Shown here in pieces: positions 12,501-22,764 of a DNA stretch of 64,000 bases. Made by a program: the position numbers and the translations under genes. Below the pieces are notes generated by a model that worked only from the letters and a program-made list of their open reading frames with translations, did no database searches and had not been told where the DNA came from. Numbering within the stretch: position 1 is the first letter of the stretch; each line of letters starts with the position of its first letter. This DNA is from Trachythela sp. YZ-2020 (Eukaryota > Cnidaria > Anthozoa > Malacalcyonacea > Clavulariidae), in NCBI GenBank assembly GCA_016169945.1, contig JADLSH010000363.1, positions 2,294,001 to 2,358,000 on the forward strand. Reading direction: 5' to 3'.

Positions 12501-14871
12501 TCAAAGGGTATATGGACACATATATCAATCTTAATACCTATTAATAATACATACCTCTCTTTAATTACAAATAGAGCACCAAAAATTGCCAACATAGTTG
12601 ATGCAAATACGGCTAAAACTTCGACCCTTGCAAACCTTGAGAAAGAATAATTTATGAGATACTGTATGCCCAAATTGAATCAAATTACTTAATTTCGATT
12701 GTAGCTGTTTAAACTTAATTATTCATCTAGCCTGAAAACAGACCTACGTTTCGCCCGCCCTAAAATTCACGGGTCAAGGCCGTGAATTTTAGGGCGGGCG
12801 AAACGTAGGTCTGTTTTCAGGCTATTATTCATCATATATAGGTTTAATTACACACCAGTCGTTGTAAATCCCTGGGTGTCCATTGTTCAGGGACCAACTT
12901 TTTATATTTGTTTGATCACATCAAAACATGTATTACAAGTTAATGTAGAAATATGTGTAGTGCCAGGGTTGTAGATGGATTGTTAAAAAATAAGGGGCCA
13001 AGTTTTGAAAAACTTGAGTCTGTAGATCATCGGAAATGGCATTTTCAGAGTCTTCTCTACCTCTTTCGTTATAGGTCCTTTCATTAATATATTATATAAG
13101 ATTTCAAACACGATAGTTTAGAATTCAAATATTTCGCTGCAATGTTCTTTAAATGAAGTTATTTTTAAAGAAAAACGCCCTCCAAAACGTAACCTTCAAC
13201 ATCATAAAGACCCAATTAGAAACTGCATTTTTGCAACAGAGTTGACTTAATTTTACTCGAGAATACTGACGTGGAAATAGAACGCACAATGCGGCAGAGC
13301 AAAAGTTAGAAGGTTTTGCGCCGTCGTGTATGGCTATGTCCATCTTACATTTGAGTATATTACTTTAAGAGAAAAATATATCTCTGGGTTTTGCAATGTT
13401 GATTTGATGATTTCTTTTATTGACAATTTTTGTATAATTTATTATACGTTTTCAGACAGGATGTTTCGGACCAACTCGGACCGAATTAAGTAGCGTAATT
13501 TTACAATTTGGGACAGACTTTTTTGAAAAATTCACAAATGATGGGGGGTGTCACACCCCCCCTAATGTGTGCCTCTGATGCTAAAGAATCCTGGGATATG
13601 CAGGGACATTGGACTTCATTTTTACCACAGGATCTGGAACAATGGCTAGTTTTTGCAATGCTGAAAAATCCAATTCACTGCATTTCCCTGGTTGGGAGAG
13701 GGGATTTATGTTGACTCTGCATTATGACTTCAACTTACCCAAATGTAAAATTTGAGCTGGGATTTTGCAAGGAAATCCAGATAGACAGAAAAGAAGTCAG
13801 CAAACTGCAGAAAAAAAGATCAAGGGTTGAACATTGCATTTAGCAAGCTGCAGTTTTAACAACAAGGTCACTAATTAACCTTCACATATATATATGGCCT
13901 TATGCAAAATTACAAAGTTATAGGAATTATCTTCCCATAAAATACCTGAGAAAGTCAAACACTGTCAGATAGGTAAAGGCTGTTAATGCTAAAGAAAATA
14001 TATATAAAAAAACAACATTGTCAATCTGTATCGAGGCTCAAAATAACAGCCAGTCATTGGTCAAAATTCGGCTAAATATTATATATCACCCTTCAAATTT
14101 GTACCAGTATGATACCGGTGAGGTCATAGTGACAGCTCAGATTTTGGCTCTGGGAACAAGATTAATTTTCGAGACGTTGTGGACCTGTTAAATATTCGGT
14201 CAATTTGTCAGGATTTTCTTGGTATTAAACCAGCCAAAATGATTTTGACAAGAATGCTTCTTTGAATATCAAGTGACAATGTATCAGTACCAGCATAGTG
14301 CTGTGGAATTTGATTAATTTTATGCATTTTTTGTTGTTGCACATAAATTATTTTTGGAAAGAGTTGATCATTCAGAAATTGCATTTGAGTGATCACATGT
14401 CTTTCTTTTTTTGCCACATACAATGTTATATTTTTGGGATAGCCAAGTTAGTGAAGACTAGACAAAATGCATGGTAACTCCACCTTCTGACCACTAAACA
14501 AAGTGAAATGGGACAATAATCATTGATCTACATACTCCTATGACTATGCATTTTTACAACCTACCCATGCTATTTGAAATTCTACAATATGAAAACAAGA
14601 AAACTGTACAAAGAATATTTAGACATCCCAGGTAAACAATCCTCCAACTCTGTAACAAAACATAATTATTTATTTGTTATACTGTACAGTTTAAATTATT
14701 AGAAGTCCACTGGTGCTCACATGGGTTATGTGCGAGAAATAAGATACAAAATAATACTATCTAATTTGTCTTTGGTCATCAAACCTGTTTTTCAGAAAGC
14801 ACAGACTTCAGAAACTCATTTATAACTTTCTTCAATTTTGATGATCTTCTATTGAAGGGTTGGATCACACT
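6527..14871 (-). CDS. SLC30A6: ZnT6-like zinc transporter (SLC30A6), N- and C-terminal exons not located
   Basis: Cation-diffusion-facilitator protein; in mammals ZnT6 is the non-catalytic partner of ZnT5 that loads zinc into early secretory compartments. Thirteen exons join in phase: 14785-14871, 14565-14649, 13946-13988, 13739-13804, 12555-12635, 12374-12409, 12160-12254, 11661-11709, 11116-11235, 9257-9359, 8790-8837, 7786-7854, 6527-6571 (308 codons). Landmarks in order: SWRIVYLGCLNILCT (TM1), LTAFTYLTVFDFL (TM2), VEVLAVFASTMLAIFGALF (TM3), the TM4 exon, STSNWLQDALMDLGH, VNPFALVALVGAIAVVV, YYLADTLAAIAIALLTW, then a CDF C-terminal domain with LDGVLEFRNEHFWTLSFG and HVRVRRDADEQ. As in human ZnT6, His of both HxxxD zinc motifs is absent (Leu in TM2, Tyr in TM5). 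Introns hold many MITEs and SINEs. The residues after DADEQ were not found. Confidence 0.93.
6685..7045. repeat. interspersed element with telomere-like CCCTAA tracts
   Basis: Two degenerate tracts of CCCTAA/CCTAAT units (about 6688-6727 and 6978-7045) bracket GC-richer sequence (GGGGCCCGTG). The second tract runs into GTGACGTCATTCC. The same order of tract then GTGACGT recurs at 59555-59690, so this is a dispersed repeat, not a chromosome end. Confidence 0.6.
7139..7641. mobile_element. GATGAGAGTTGATG MITE, copy 1
   Basis: Ends are inverted: CCCTGGTCACACGAAGATGAGAGTTG on the left and CTCTCATCATCGTTTGACCGGGG on the right. Both tips carry GATGAGAGTTG units. A second palindrome (7187-7341, arms near GAGAAGTAATATATCATACAC) is nested inside. 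Relatives are at 44222-44663 and 57296-57990. The element lies in a ZnT6 intron. Confidence 0.7.
7883..8198. mobile_element. MITE with CCTTACAGTCGTGGCAATGG ends
   Basis: Inverted ends of about 40 bp: CTTACAGTCGTGGCAATGGA on the left and CCATTGCGACGACTGTAAGG on the right. The interior also folds back (AAAATTTTCTA/TAGAATATTTT). It sits just upstream of a ZnT6 splice acceptor, inside the intron. Confidence 0.75.
8374..8460. mobile_element. 87 bp foldback element with target duplication
   Basis: Near-perfect hairpin with ends CAGCCTCGTACCCAGGCGCT and its complement. It is flanked by a perfect 9 bp repeat, ACCAAACAC (8365-8373 and 8461-8469). Relatives with AGCCTCG(T)CCCAGGC ends are at 19217-19378. 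Confidence 0.8.
9412..9722. mobile_element. MITE with GGGACAATTTTTGCTGCAACTTGC ends
   Basis: Inverted ends of about 45 bp containing GCTGCAACTTGCAACGCAAT and, on the right, ATTGCGTTGCAAGTTGCAG followed by ATGGCCC. Other copies are at 22884-23127, and a split copy lies at 27168-27195 plus 28196-28390. Confidence 0.75.
9748..10051 (-). mobile_element. tRNA-derived SINE flanked by 33 bp direct repeats
   Basis: Read on the minus strand the core has an A-box-like TGGCTCAGTTGG and a B-box-like GGTCCAATTCC, then a body with GTTGCATTTTTCGCAACTGC and TAGGTCTAAAAATGTAT. Direct repeats beginning GTTAGTAGATGGAATACTCG lie at about 9748-9780 and 10018-10051, long for a normal SINE target duplication. Fragments of the family are near 8635, 54330-54500 and 61985-62060. 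Confidence 0.65.
10528..10864. mobile_element. hAT-like element with perfect 8 bp target duplication
   Basis: Ends CAGGGATGGATCC and its inverted partner ATCCATCCCTG enclose 337 bp rich in G and C runs. The flanks are GTCATACC at 10520-10527 and 10865-10872. It interrupts intron sequence of the ZnT6-like gene. No transposase frame. Confidence 0.85.
10925..11010. mobile_element. fragment of TTAAGGTACGTTCACAC-ended MITE
   Basis: Begins TTAAGGTACGTTCACACACA and continues GCGATTTGTCGGGCCGATTT, matching the left arm of the element at 18849-19005. Only one arm is clear here. Confidence 0.55.
11290..11584 (-). mobile_element. GGGGCTTCGGTGGCGCAG-type tRNA SINE, minus orientation
   Basis: On the minus strand it reads CGGAGCTTCCGTGGCGCGGT, then CGCCTTTCACCTCTGAGTTC and a B-box-like GGGTTCGATT, followed by the shared GGTCAACGCTCTGCCGAAAG and GGGTTTTCTTCGGGCACTCC. 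Other members: 15938-16213, 22496-22764, 27233-27555, 59101-59434. Confidence 0.8.
12728..12823. mobile_element. near-perfect 96 bp foldback insertion
   Basis: Two 44 bp arms (AGCCTGAAAACAGACCTACG inward to CACGG) are exact complements around a short GTCAAGG loop. A direct repeat, ATTATTCATC, flanks it at 12718-12727 and 12824-12833. The lack of mismatches implies a recent insertion, or gene conversion between the arms. Confidence 0.85.
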
Positions 14872-15504
14872 CTAAGAAATTGAAAATGGTAATTATACCA
14901 CGCTACCTGCTATAATCAATCAATGAATCAATCAATAATTTAATCATTTCGTTATAATTATCTATAGTATGACAACGGTACGTATGGTACATGAATTATA
15001 AATTAAATATATCGACAGAAACTGGACATCCAACTGATCTCGCCTCATATCATAGGAAGTACATCCTTTCACCACTGCCATACATGTAAATCAAGTCACA
15101 CCAGTGGTCAACATGCTCATTAACAATGTAGCAGACTATCTACAAAATGTACGTTACATTCGTACCAATAAGTTACGTTGATGGTTACTTCTAGAAGAAA
15201 CTGCACCACCTAAAATTGCAAAATTAATTTATGGCCTTTTACTTTTTACCATACCGATATGGGTTTGCCCCAAACCCAAGTAATCAATAATTCAATGAAT
15301 ACATATATTATATGCAATTGAAAAACATGTCATCAAAACTTGCAGCTAAAGACAGGAATCTAGTCCAACATAGGCTAGTGAACTGCCCCTAAATTCGGCA
15401 TGTTTTGTACTACTAATAGACCAACCCCAATCCTAACCCTAACAGCCTAAGTACCCTAACCCTAGAAAGTTAAAACAGTCAAGAGAAAAAACCTCAAAAT
15501 TATT

Positions 15505-15725
15505 TTAAGAAAAATTATGCGGACCGGATTTGAATCCGCAACATATGCACATCCCTGACTGGAAAGTTTGGAAATCGCGCAACCGAGATTTCGAAAATGT
15601 AATAGTAAATGTGTAGAGGAATCAAAATTGCGCGCCCAATATCTCGGTTGCGCGATACAAACTTTCCAGAGTGGTGCACATCGCAAGTGCACACCCTAAC
15701 CACTACGCTACTGGCAAGCTCGCTG
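15505..15725 (-). mobile_element. tRNA-like SINE head split by a palindromic insert
   Basis: On the minus strand a tRNA-like sequence starts CCAGTAGCGTAGTGGTTAGG and continues to a B-box-like GGATTCAAATCC. It is interrupted at 15559-15672 by a foldback with arms CTGGAAAGTTTGGAAATCGC and GCGCGATACAAACTTTCCAG. Confidence 0.6.
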
Positions 15726-15937
15726 ATTGCAGTTGACTGCAAAAAATACTTTCTATATTAACTTCATAACTTGTAGTACAGTTATTTACACTAACAAAAT
15801 AGGTCAGACCGTCAGACTAGATTCCTGTCTTTAGTCGCAAGTGTCATCAAATCCTTTCATAATTCAAGTACAATAAACTTTAAAATAACCAAATCTGTAA
15901 CTACAATGAACTACCATCATACCATGTTCTATGGGGC

Positions 15938-16213
15938 TTCGGTGGCGAAGTGGTTAGCGCACTTGCCTTTCACCTCTAAGGTCTCGGGTTCAAGTCTCAG
16001 TGAGAACTCTCTCAATGCGACTCGAACCCAGTCCTCAAGTGAAAAGAGTAAAAGTCAACGCTCTGCCGAAAGTCGTGGGTTTTCTCCGGGTACTCCGGTT
16101 TCCTCCCACAGGGAAAGTTGACAGAGTGGGTTAGGTAAAAGGGCCCACAGTAATTGGCATATGCTGTTGTGGTGACCCTGCCCTAGTTGGCGAAGCTAAA
16201 TAAATAAATAAAA
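15938..16213 (+). mobile_element. GGGGCTTCGGTGGCG-type tRNA SINE, plus orientation
   Basis: The head GGGGCTTCGGTGGCGAAGTG carries an A-box-like TGGCGAAGTGGTTAGC and a B-box-like GGGTTCAAGTC. The body has GTCAACGCTCTGCCGAAAGT and GGTACTCCGGTTTCCTCCCA. The tail ends in AATA repeats (AAATAAATAAATAAA), as expected for an L1/RTE-mobilised SINE. Confidence 0.8.
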
Positions 16214-16408
16214 AATTATGAAATAATGACAGTTTGTAATCACAGATAAATGAGATATCAATGATCAATCATTAATGTTATTTCTTATTTTCTTATTAAT
16301 AACTCTATAAAATCTGATCTAATTGAAATTTACACCTCCCAAGACAAATATTCGTGATATATATATATATATCACCAGTTTATATTTCATCAAATTTTGA
16401 AAACATAC

Positions 16409-16646
16409 TTCCTGTATCAACTTGTGCTCGTTGTCTAAACATCTGAACTCCCCGATCCTCGCCGCTCGCCGGCATTTCAACGACAAAGGAATCCTTATTA
16501 CCACCGCTTCTACCATTTGATTCCCTTAATTCGTTCATGCTGATTGCAGTCGCTTTTTCCATCATCAAATTTATATCAAATTCGCCCAAGGAAGGGCTTA
16601 AATATCGCCGATAATTGCCCATTCCAGGAGCCGAAAAATCCGCCAT
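16409..16646 (-). CDS. likely first coding exon (MADFSAPGM...), gene not settled
   Basis: An 80-codon frame starts MADFSAPGMGNYRRYL and runs to a strong GTATGT donor after ...RAQVDTG (phase 1). The start codon lies in AAAATGGCGGAT, a YY1-like initiation context often seen at the first exon of housekeeping genes. It is 1.5 kb upstream of the first ZnT6 exon found and on the same strand, but that exon needs phase 0, so either a small linking exon is missing or this belongs to another gene. In the alternative frame the same donor is in phase 0 (ending ...KLIQE). I do not recognise the protein. Confidence 0.55.
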
Positions 16647-17399
16647 TTTGGAAAGATGTTGTTATTATTGTTTTTGCAAATCTACGTGTTCTATGAAAAT
16701 AATACGGGGGGGGGAATTCTTAAAAAAATTGATTGGGGTCACCCCCCTACTTCTATTTAAACTCAAGACACAGACTGAAGATATTAAGGTATTTTCTCCT
16801 TTTTTCTGGTAGATTTGCCGTATTAAGGATATATTCAGGGGGAATTTGAAGTATAGAAGCACAGATTATCCAATTACCCAATGGTCTTCCGGACAGACTT
16901 TCCTTGTTTTGATGAGTAAAATTGTGTTCCGTTAGACAGGGTAAAAAGTGCATTAGGCCAGATTAGGGTACTTTGGGCATTATTAATTGGTTAACGAGAG
17001 ATATGGGCAGGTAGTCTGGTTAACGCATTAACGCCCAGCGGTCTTCCTTTGAGTAAAATCTTCTGGCGTTTATAACAGGTAAGGGAGCGGTCATTAAGTA
17101 TGTGTCATGGGGGCCCGGAGAAGGGCCGGAGGCTATTGAGGGGGTCATGAAGAAAAATCTTTCTTCTAAGCAGGGGTTAAGACAGACTTTATAAAAAAGC
17201 AAAGGGACTTGAAACAAATACATATATAGAACCTATTAGGGGCATGACTGCATCTTTAATAGTACTCCACTCTCTCTTGACTTGGCAGTTCCTATTTTTA
17301 TAATATTACTGAAAATAGATTTAATTCTCAAGTGAATACAATGTCAAATTTCTGTGTAATAATTCTATACCTTTTAGTGTAAATATTAACTACAGCCAG

Positions 17400-17660
17400 T
17401 ATTAACCCATTAGCTTGCAGTGCACCCAGATGCACCCTAATTTAGTGTTTTCCTCGGTCCAACGCCAGAGTATTTTATTCTGTCTAACTCCAGATGATTT
17501 TACTCGATCGTATGTGCTAGGGTACTGCCAGTTAATGGACTAACAAAACTAAATGCCAATATCTCTTGTTACCCCATTAGCTGGCAATGGGCCCAGATGC
17601 GCCCTATTTTGTTATTTTACTGTCAGACGATTTTACTCCTCAGTGGTAGGGTACTATTTG
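17400..17660. repeat. dispersed CCATTAGCTGGCA repeat, about two units
   Basis: Two diverged copies (about 17404-17535 and 17572-17655) share CCATTAGCT(G/T)GCA, CCCAGATGC(A/G)CCCTA, GATTTTACTC and GGTAGGGTACT. Related fragments are at 16980-17030, 40710-40760 and 47700-47790. Non-coding and dispersed. Confidence 0.6.
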
Positions 17661-18846
17661 AACCAATTCGAAATATATTACAGTTTTCTTCATTAAATAT
17701 TAATACTAGATTTATTAATAATTTTAAAAAATAGGAATAGAAGAAGGTAGCAGTCAGGGCTCGCAAACGATCCGACATCCAGGGGCAGCTAAAATTTCTG
17801 TTGGGCCACCAAAAACTCTTGACTTACGTCCCGACGGGCAACCAGAAATTAGGCTAAGACCACGATTAAAAACATACTTTTACAAGTCTTGTCATTTCGT
17901 CTATGCATTTAATAAAGCTGTGTGAAAAGTTGATTTGTCAAATGTATTGAAATTGAACAAAAATTGTTGATATCAAAGGGTTTAATTGATGGGCGATAAA
18001 ACAAATTTATCTGTACGCTATTTGACCTATTTCAGTGAGCATGTGTTAATCGCGAGGAGTAAATTCAATTCATCACGCAACTCGCATGGCCGCAACTTCC
18101 AGGTCGCCATGCATACATGTTTCCCTTGAGTGGTAAAATTGTCTGGCGTTGGGGGCACATTTATAGTGTGCATTGCTGATAATATTTTTGTCTTAAATTG
18201 AATAAAGGGAGATGAATGGTCAACCGGACCCCCCCCCCTATTTCCACTTTCTACACCACCTCTTTTCCACGACTCATGAGGCTGTCCAACCCCCTCCCTG
18301 CATTCTCACTGTATTGGGGATCAGTCTGAGTACGGTGCATTCAGAGCTCACACGCAAAATTAAAAACTTCAAAATGTGCCTACAAAAATGTATTGTATTT
18401 TAAAATCATTTATCATGATTTTAAAAGGTGCCTGCGTGCTTGCGCATTTTAAATGATACCTGGGTGAGTCCATTACTACTTTATAGTTAAGTGGAAGAGT
18501 GAAATACGTTTTGGCAGGACAACGGAAAATCAGATTCGATTTAAGATTTTAGATACTCAGAATATCAATTCCCTTTATATCGCCATTTTGAATATCCAAA
18601 TTTGGCCTGCTCTAGTGCTCTGTGCATATTTTACCATCGCGGCGTCCTAAATTTCTGGTACCAGTCGAAATTTCCTCTGTATTTGGAAGATGATATTCTA
18701 ATGGAAACAATAATAGATTCGTGTTTACAGTAATACTGGGTTTTCCGCGGTAAAAATTTCCTTTCAAATAATACTCAACTATATCTGGAAATAAAAAGGA
18801 TACCGTTTTTTTGTGTATATATGACCATAGTCATATACGCATTTGA
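17661..18846. other. gene-free spacer
   Basis: Includes a GC-rich fragment near 17757-17850 that looks like decayed repeat, and C homopolymer runs near 18229. No supported gene. Confidence 0.5.
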
Positions 18847-18848
18847 TT

Positions 18849-19176
18849 AAGGTATGTTTACACGCTGCGATTTGTCGGCCCGATTTTAGGTTTCTCTGAA
18901 TGTTAATGACGAATAATTTCAGTTGGTGATGTTGTCAGATGACGTTTGCCACGTATTTTTCAAATATCATTAACGTGCATCTGAAATCGGCCCGACAAAG
19001 ACCTGTTCACACGATCCGATTCTCCTCCTGACGTATGTGATTTCACACATAGAGCAACAACTACACTTTTCGCCAGGTATGAGCCAATAGTCTTACACTT
19101 TTCAGCAAATCCAGTAAATCACATACGTCAAGAGGAGAATCGGATCCGACAAATCGGATCGTGTGAACAGACCTTA
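18849..19176. mobile_element. two TTAA MITEs fused or nested
   Basis: The left part begins TTAAGGTATGTTTACACGCT with arms GCGATTTGTCGGCCCGATTT and AAATCGGCCCGACAAAG. It runs without a gap into a second element starting GACCTGTTCACACGATCCGA and ending GTGTGAACAGACC then TTAA. The second is a close copy of 5456-5646. Confidence 0.7.
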
Positions 19177-19216
19177 ACGGTGCTGTAGTTTCATTTCTGC
19201 CGGTCAAGAGCTCACT

Positions 19217-19378
19217 CAGCCTCGTTCCCAGGCTTTTTCCTCTACGCTACTACCCAATCTCGTTCCCCGAGCCTGCGATCCTTTTGGCCTGATCCTTCCC
19301 CCAAAGGATCGCAGGCTCGGGGGACGAGATTGCGCTACTACCGCGCTAGAAGAGCAAAGAGCCTGGGAACAAGGTTTG
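19217..19378. mobile_element. foldback element with a second hairpin inside
   Basis: Outer arms AGCCTCGTTCCCAGGC and GCCTGGGAACAAGGTTT match the family at 8374-8460. An inner hairpin (about 19256-19331) has arms AATCTCGTTCCCCGAGCCTG and CAGGCTCGGGGGACGAGATT. Confidence 0.7.
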
Positions 19379-19565
19379 TAACACGTAACATCAACGCTTG
19401 TGCTTTTAGCAAATACAGATTTATTTCAGAAGTCGTTATTACAATATGCAGATAATCTAGACTATAGAGTTTGAATATGTAAACATATCTCGTAATCCCC
19501 TTGCTATCCTATTTATACCATGGTGTGTTCTTTAATCACGACTTATCATCCATATATACCCAAGC

Positions 19566-21523
19566 CTACTTGCAGCACAATGCTTTTATTTTAAACTTCT
19601 TAGGACGGGGACACCTGGAAATACATGTATTCACGCCTGTACGCCTCACTTTGCCACATCTTGTCACGCATCCGAGAATATAATGGTTTTGTGGACATGT
19701 AACTTTGCGGTACCCACTAATCTTTGTACAACTCAAACTTGTCGAAGGTCCTGGTGGTCCTGAAAATAATGAGATGGAACAATGTTATGGAACATTTTTA
19801 GGAAAATGGTCATCTTGTCAAGTTCCAAACACTTTACCCCTTTACTTATTACTCACAACCACTTAGTTATTTTTCTATTAAGAAACAACGCTCAATTGGG
19901 GATTTAACAATACGAGCGATATTTGGAGATTTTGACAAATTTTAGCAAATTTTCAAATATCACTGTTTATTCTGCAAGTTTTCCAAACACTTTTAGCCAC
20001 TTTTATTCAGTTAGTACCTTGTGGTCCTTGTGGTCCTCGAGATCCAGTCCACCCTCTCTGTCCTGGCGGTCCTGGCGGTCCTCGAGACCCACCACTTCTC
20101 CGCCTACGCCGTCCTAATAAAATAAGTTATTGTGCTCATATTTGCGCTCATATTCATATATATACTGGTAACCCTTATTTATATTAATAACCTTATGATC
20201 CTACTGATGTTAGGCAAAAAGTGTGAAACATTGGTGAATATGCATAAGCCCCTAATTTCTTGGATCATACACACGATAATTTTTTTAGATAACATGTATC
20301 CTTGAGAATACAGTCATGAAAATAGTGCTGTTGACAATGATCTTAGTAAGTTGTTCTTCTTGCGTGGTGTGGAAATATCTCGTTGGAAGTGACCTACAAC
20401 ACAGATAAATTTGCTTTCTGACCTACCCCAAAAGAATCTCTTCTTCTTTTCCACTGAGCTATTATCTCCAGGGCCTGTAAAGAACAATAAAATATTTGCA
20501 TCAACCATTCGGGCACCTTAATTCGTATAGATAAGTATATAGATATTTGTGGTCATATATAGTATACTATATAGAAAGTGATGATTTACCTTCGGGAACT
20601 GGCTCTGTTAGCAGCTCTGAATCTGTATTCAAATATATAAAAGAGACAGTTGTTATGTACATATACAATAATCTATTAGTATTTCATTCTTACTGTTTAA
20701 ATTTCCATACCCACCTTAAATGGTAGTGTGTACTTTAAGTTATGTCGTGCGAATTCAGTAAAAACTAAACATTTCTGAGCGTTAAATATATGATGACTAC
20801 GCCGATCGCTTGCGACCTATATACTGTGACTTACATACCTTCGTCATCATCCACTTGCGTTGCATCTAAAGAATCTTAAAATAAATTCTTCTATTAATGA
20901 TATAATATCGAAATATGTAGCCCTGCATCAGGCTTTTAGTAAGCGTATACTGGAGGAAATACAAGTTTGTGTAGTGGTGTAGAGGGTAATTCAGTGGATT
21001 TTATCAGTCAAATATAAATACTCATTGTTTCTTAGTTTTCTCAGGTAAGCCCATGCATATAGTTCAGTTTAGACAACTTTTTTATCTGTATACTTTTCAA
21101 AAGGAAATTGTAATAATGAAGAAATCGTCCTCTTCGGCAGCACCAACAGTGACCGTTGCTCCTATTTCGTATAGGACTTTAAGCCGTGAAGCTATCGCTG
21201 TGCATGTATAAGAGTTAGTTGGCTAGGCATCTCTGCGATGAATTTCATGTACAGCAACCTAGTATAAACGTTAAATGTATCGTGTGCAAAAGTGATAATT
21301 TCAGAGATTGGTTTTGATCTATAATTATAAATATTTTAATCCCATTCCATTTTCCTAATATTTTACTCAAACGGCCAGGCAATGCTTTGTTTGCTTAGTT
21401 TGGACTCGAAAACAATTTGTACGGCTAGCTATTGAACTACACTAAAGCTACTGAACTTCACAATTCATACTTACAACATAGCACAGCCGCTGCTGCCAAT
21501 ACCAACAGAGTCAGAGTATTCAT
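19566..21523 (-). CDS. secreted mini-collagen with cysteine-rich, PCSK9-repeat-like tail (148 aa)
   Basis: Six exons join in phase: 21475-21523, 20839-20865, 20590-20622, 20427-20474, 20018-20113, 19566-19759. All five introns are phase 1. Order in the protein: signal peptide MNTLTLLVLAAAAVLC (1-16); acidic propeptide with DDDED; basic sites KKKR (46-49) and RRRRR (54-58), likely convertase sites; ten unbroken Gly-X-Y triplets (61-90; GSR GPP GPP GQR GWT GSR GPQ GPQ GPP GPS); then a 58-residue tail with eight cysteines (95, 106, 115, 119, 130, 134, 146, 147) ending ALCCK. The tail spacing (V-x-C-x8-GC, then NTC, then a terminal CC) resembles the cysteine-rich repeats at the C-terminus of PCSK9. 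Cnidarian nematocyst minicollagens are similar in size but have polyproline and a different cysteine pattern. Probably extracellular matrix or capsule material; function inferred only. Confidence 0.85.
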
Positions 21524-22495
21524 TACTGCAGTTTTTCACTTTACCAATTTCCTGTTAAGACAACAAGATTTCTCTTCAGCTTGTGTCGCTATATCTGCTG
21601 AGATCTATGATTTGTCTTCCTTTTATACTCTAGGACTGAGGGGGAATTAACCTGAACATTATCAATGTCATGTAAGTGTAATTCCTGCGCCTCAAAACGT
21701 GAGCTGATAAGTTAAGAATAGAATAAATATAACTAAATATTGACACGTTTTTCGCAACTGCATTTTTCATGTGTCTAAACTTGTGTGGACATATCACGCA
21801 TTAGTATTTCTAATATAGACAGGTAGAATGTTTAATGCAATATTTCCCAGCATAATTTAAGACTAAGTATTGTGATTTTATTCGCTGTGATTCAGCTGGT
21901 CCGTTATCAAAATAATTCCTAGACGGAAAAGTATTTGACGCTCACACTGAACGGCTGCATAAACCTATCCCTGTAGTTTCCATCCATAAATTTCAGTTGG
22001 GTTATATGTTGATGCGTCTAATCGGTGTTTGCTTTAATCTAAGCTTATATAACCTAATTCTTTCATCGTTAAAATCTAATGTTATCTAAACTCGACACTA
22101 GCCGCTTGTCTAAATTACGCTCTAATTATTGAATGTACCTGTTTAATTAATTATCTCATGTTTATCCTGTCGCTCACTATGTAACAAAGATGTCCAAATC
22201 TTAGATAAAAAATCCTCACAATTACAGTTTTTTATCTTTTCTGGTATTTGTATTTTCATTTTCATTTTATGGCTGCATGCAAGTAAAATTCAAATTCAAC
22301 TCAAAATGTGAAGACATAATTCAAAATGTGACGACATTTTGTTTAATTTTGAGAGAAGGGACCTTCACTGCATGGAAGGGACCGTTTCGTGGGGGGTGGG
22401 GCAAACAAATAAGAAAAAAGTCTAATTTGTAATCACAGGACGATATTAAGTACGAACAGCCAGTATAGATTGAAAACGTTATCTCAAAATAGGTA

Positions 22496-22764
22496 GCACG
22501 GGTGGCGGAAGCGGTTAGCGCGCTGTTGAGCCTGTTTCACAACAGGTCGAGGTCACTGTTGGTACTCGCATGAGATCGGCAGTGTGCTCAAATAACTCCT
22601 GTAAGTTGAGATTCTCTCCTGTGCTTCGAGGGTTTTCCCCGGGTACTCCGGTTTCCTCCCTCTAATACTAACCCTTAGGAACTAACAATGGGGCCACAGT
22701 AATTGGCTGACGCTGTTGTGGACTCCCTGCCATTGAGGCGAAGTTGAATTAAAAAAAAAAAAAA
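22496..22764 (+). mobile_element. tRNA-derived SINE with poly(A) tail
   Basis: The head GGTGGCGGAAGCGGTTAGCG and B-box-like GGTCGAGGTCACTG are followed by GGTACTCCGGTTTCCTCCCT and GTAATTGGCTGACGCTGTTG, ending in a run of A (22751-22763). Body shared with the 15938 SINE; the head is more diverged. Confidence 0.75.
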
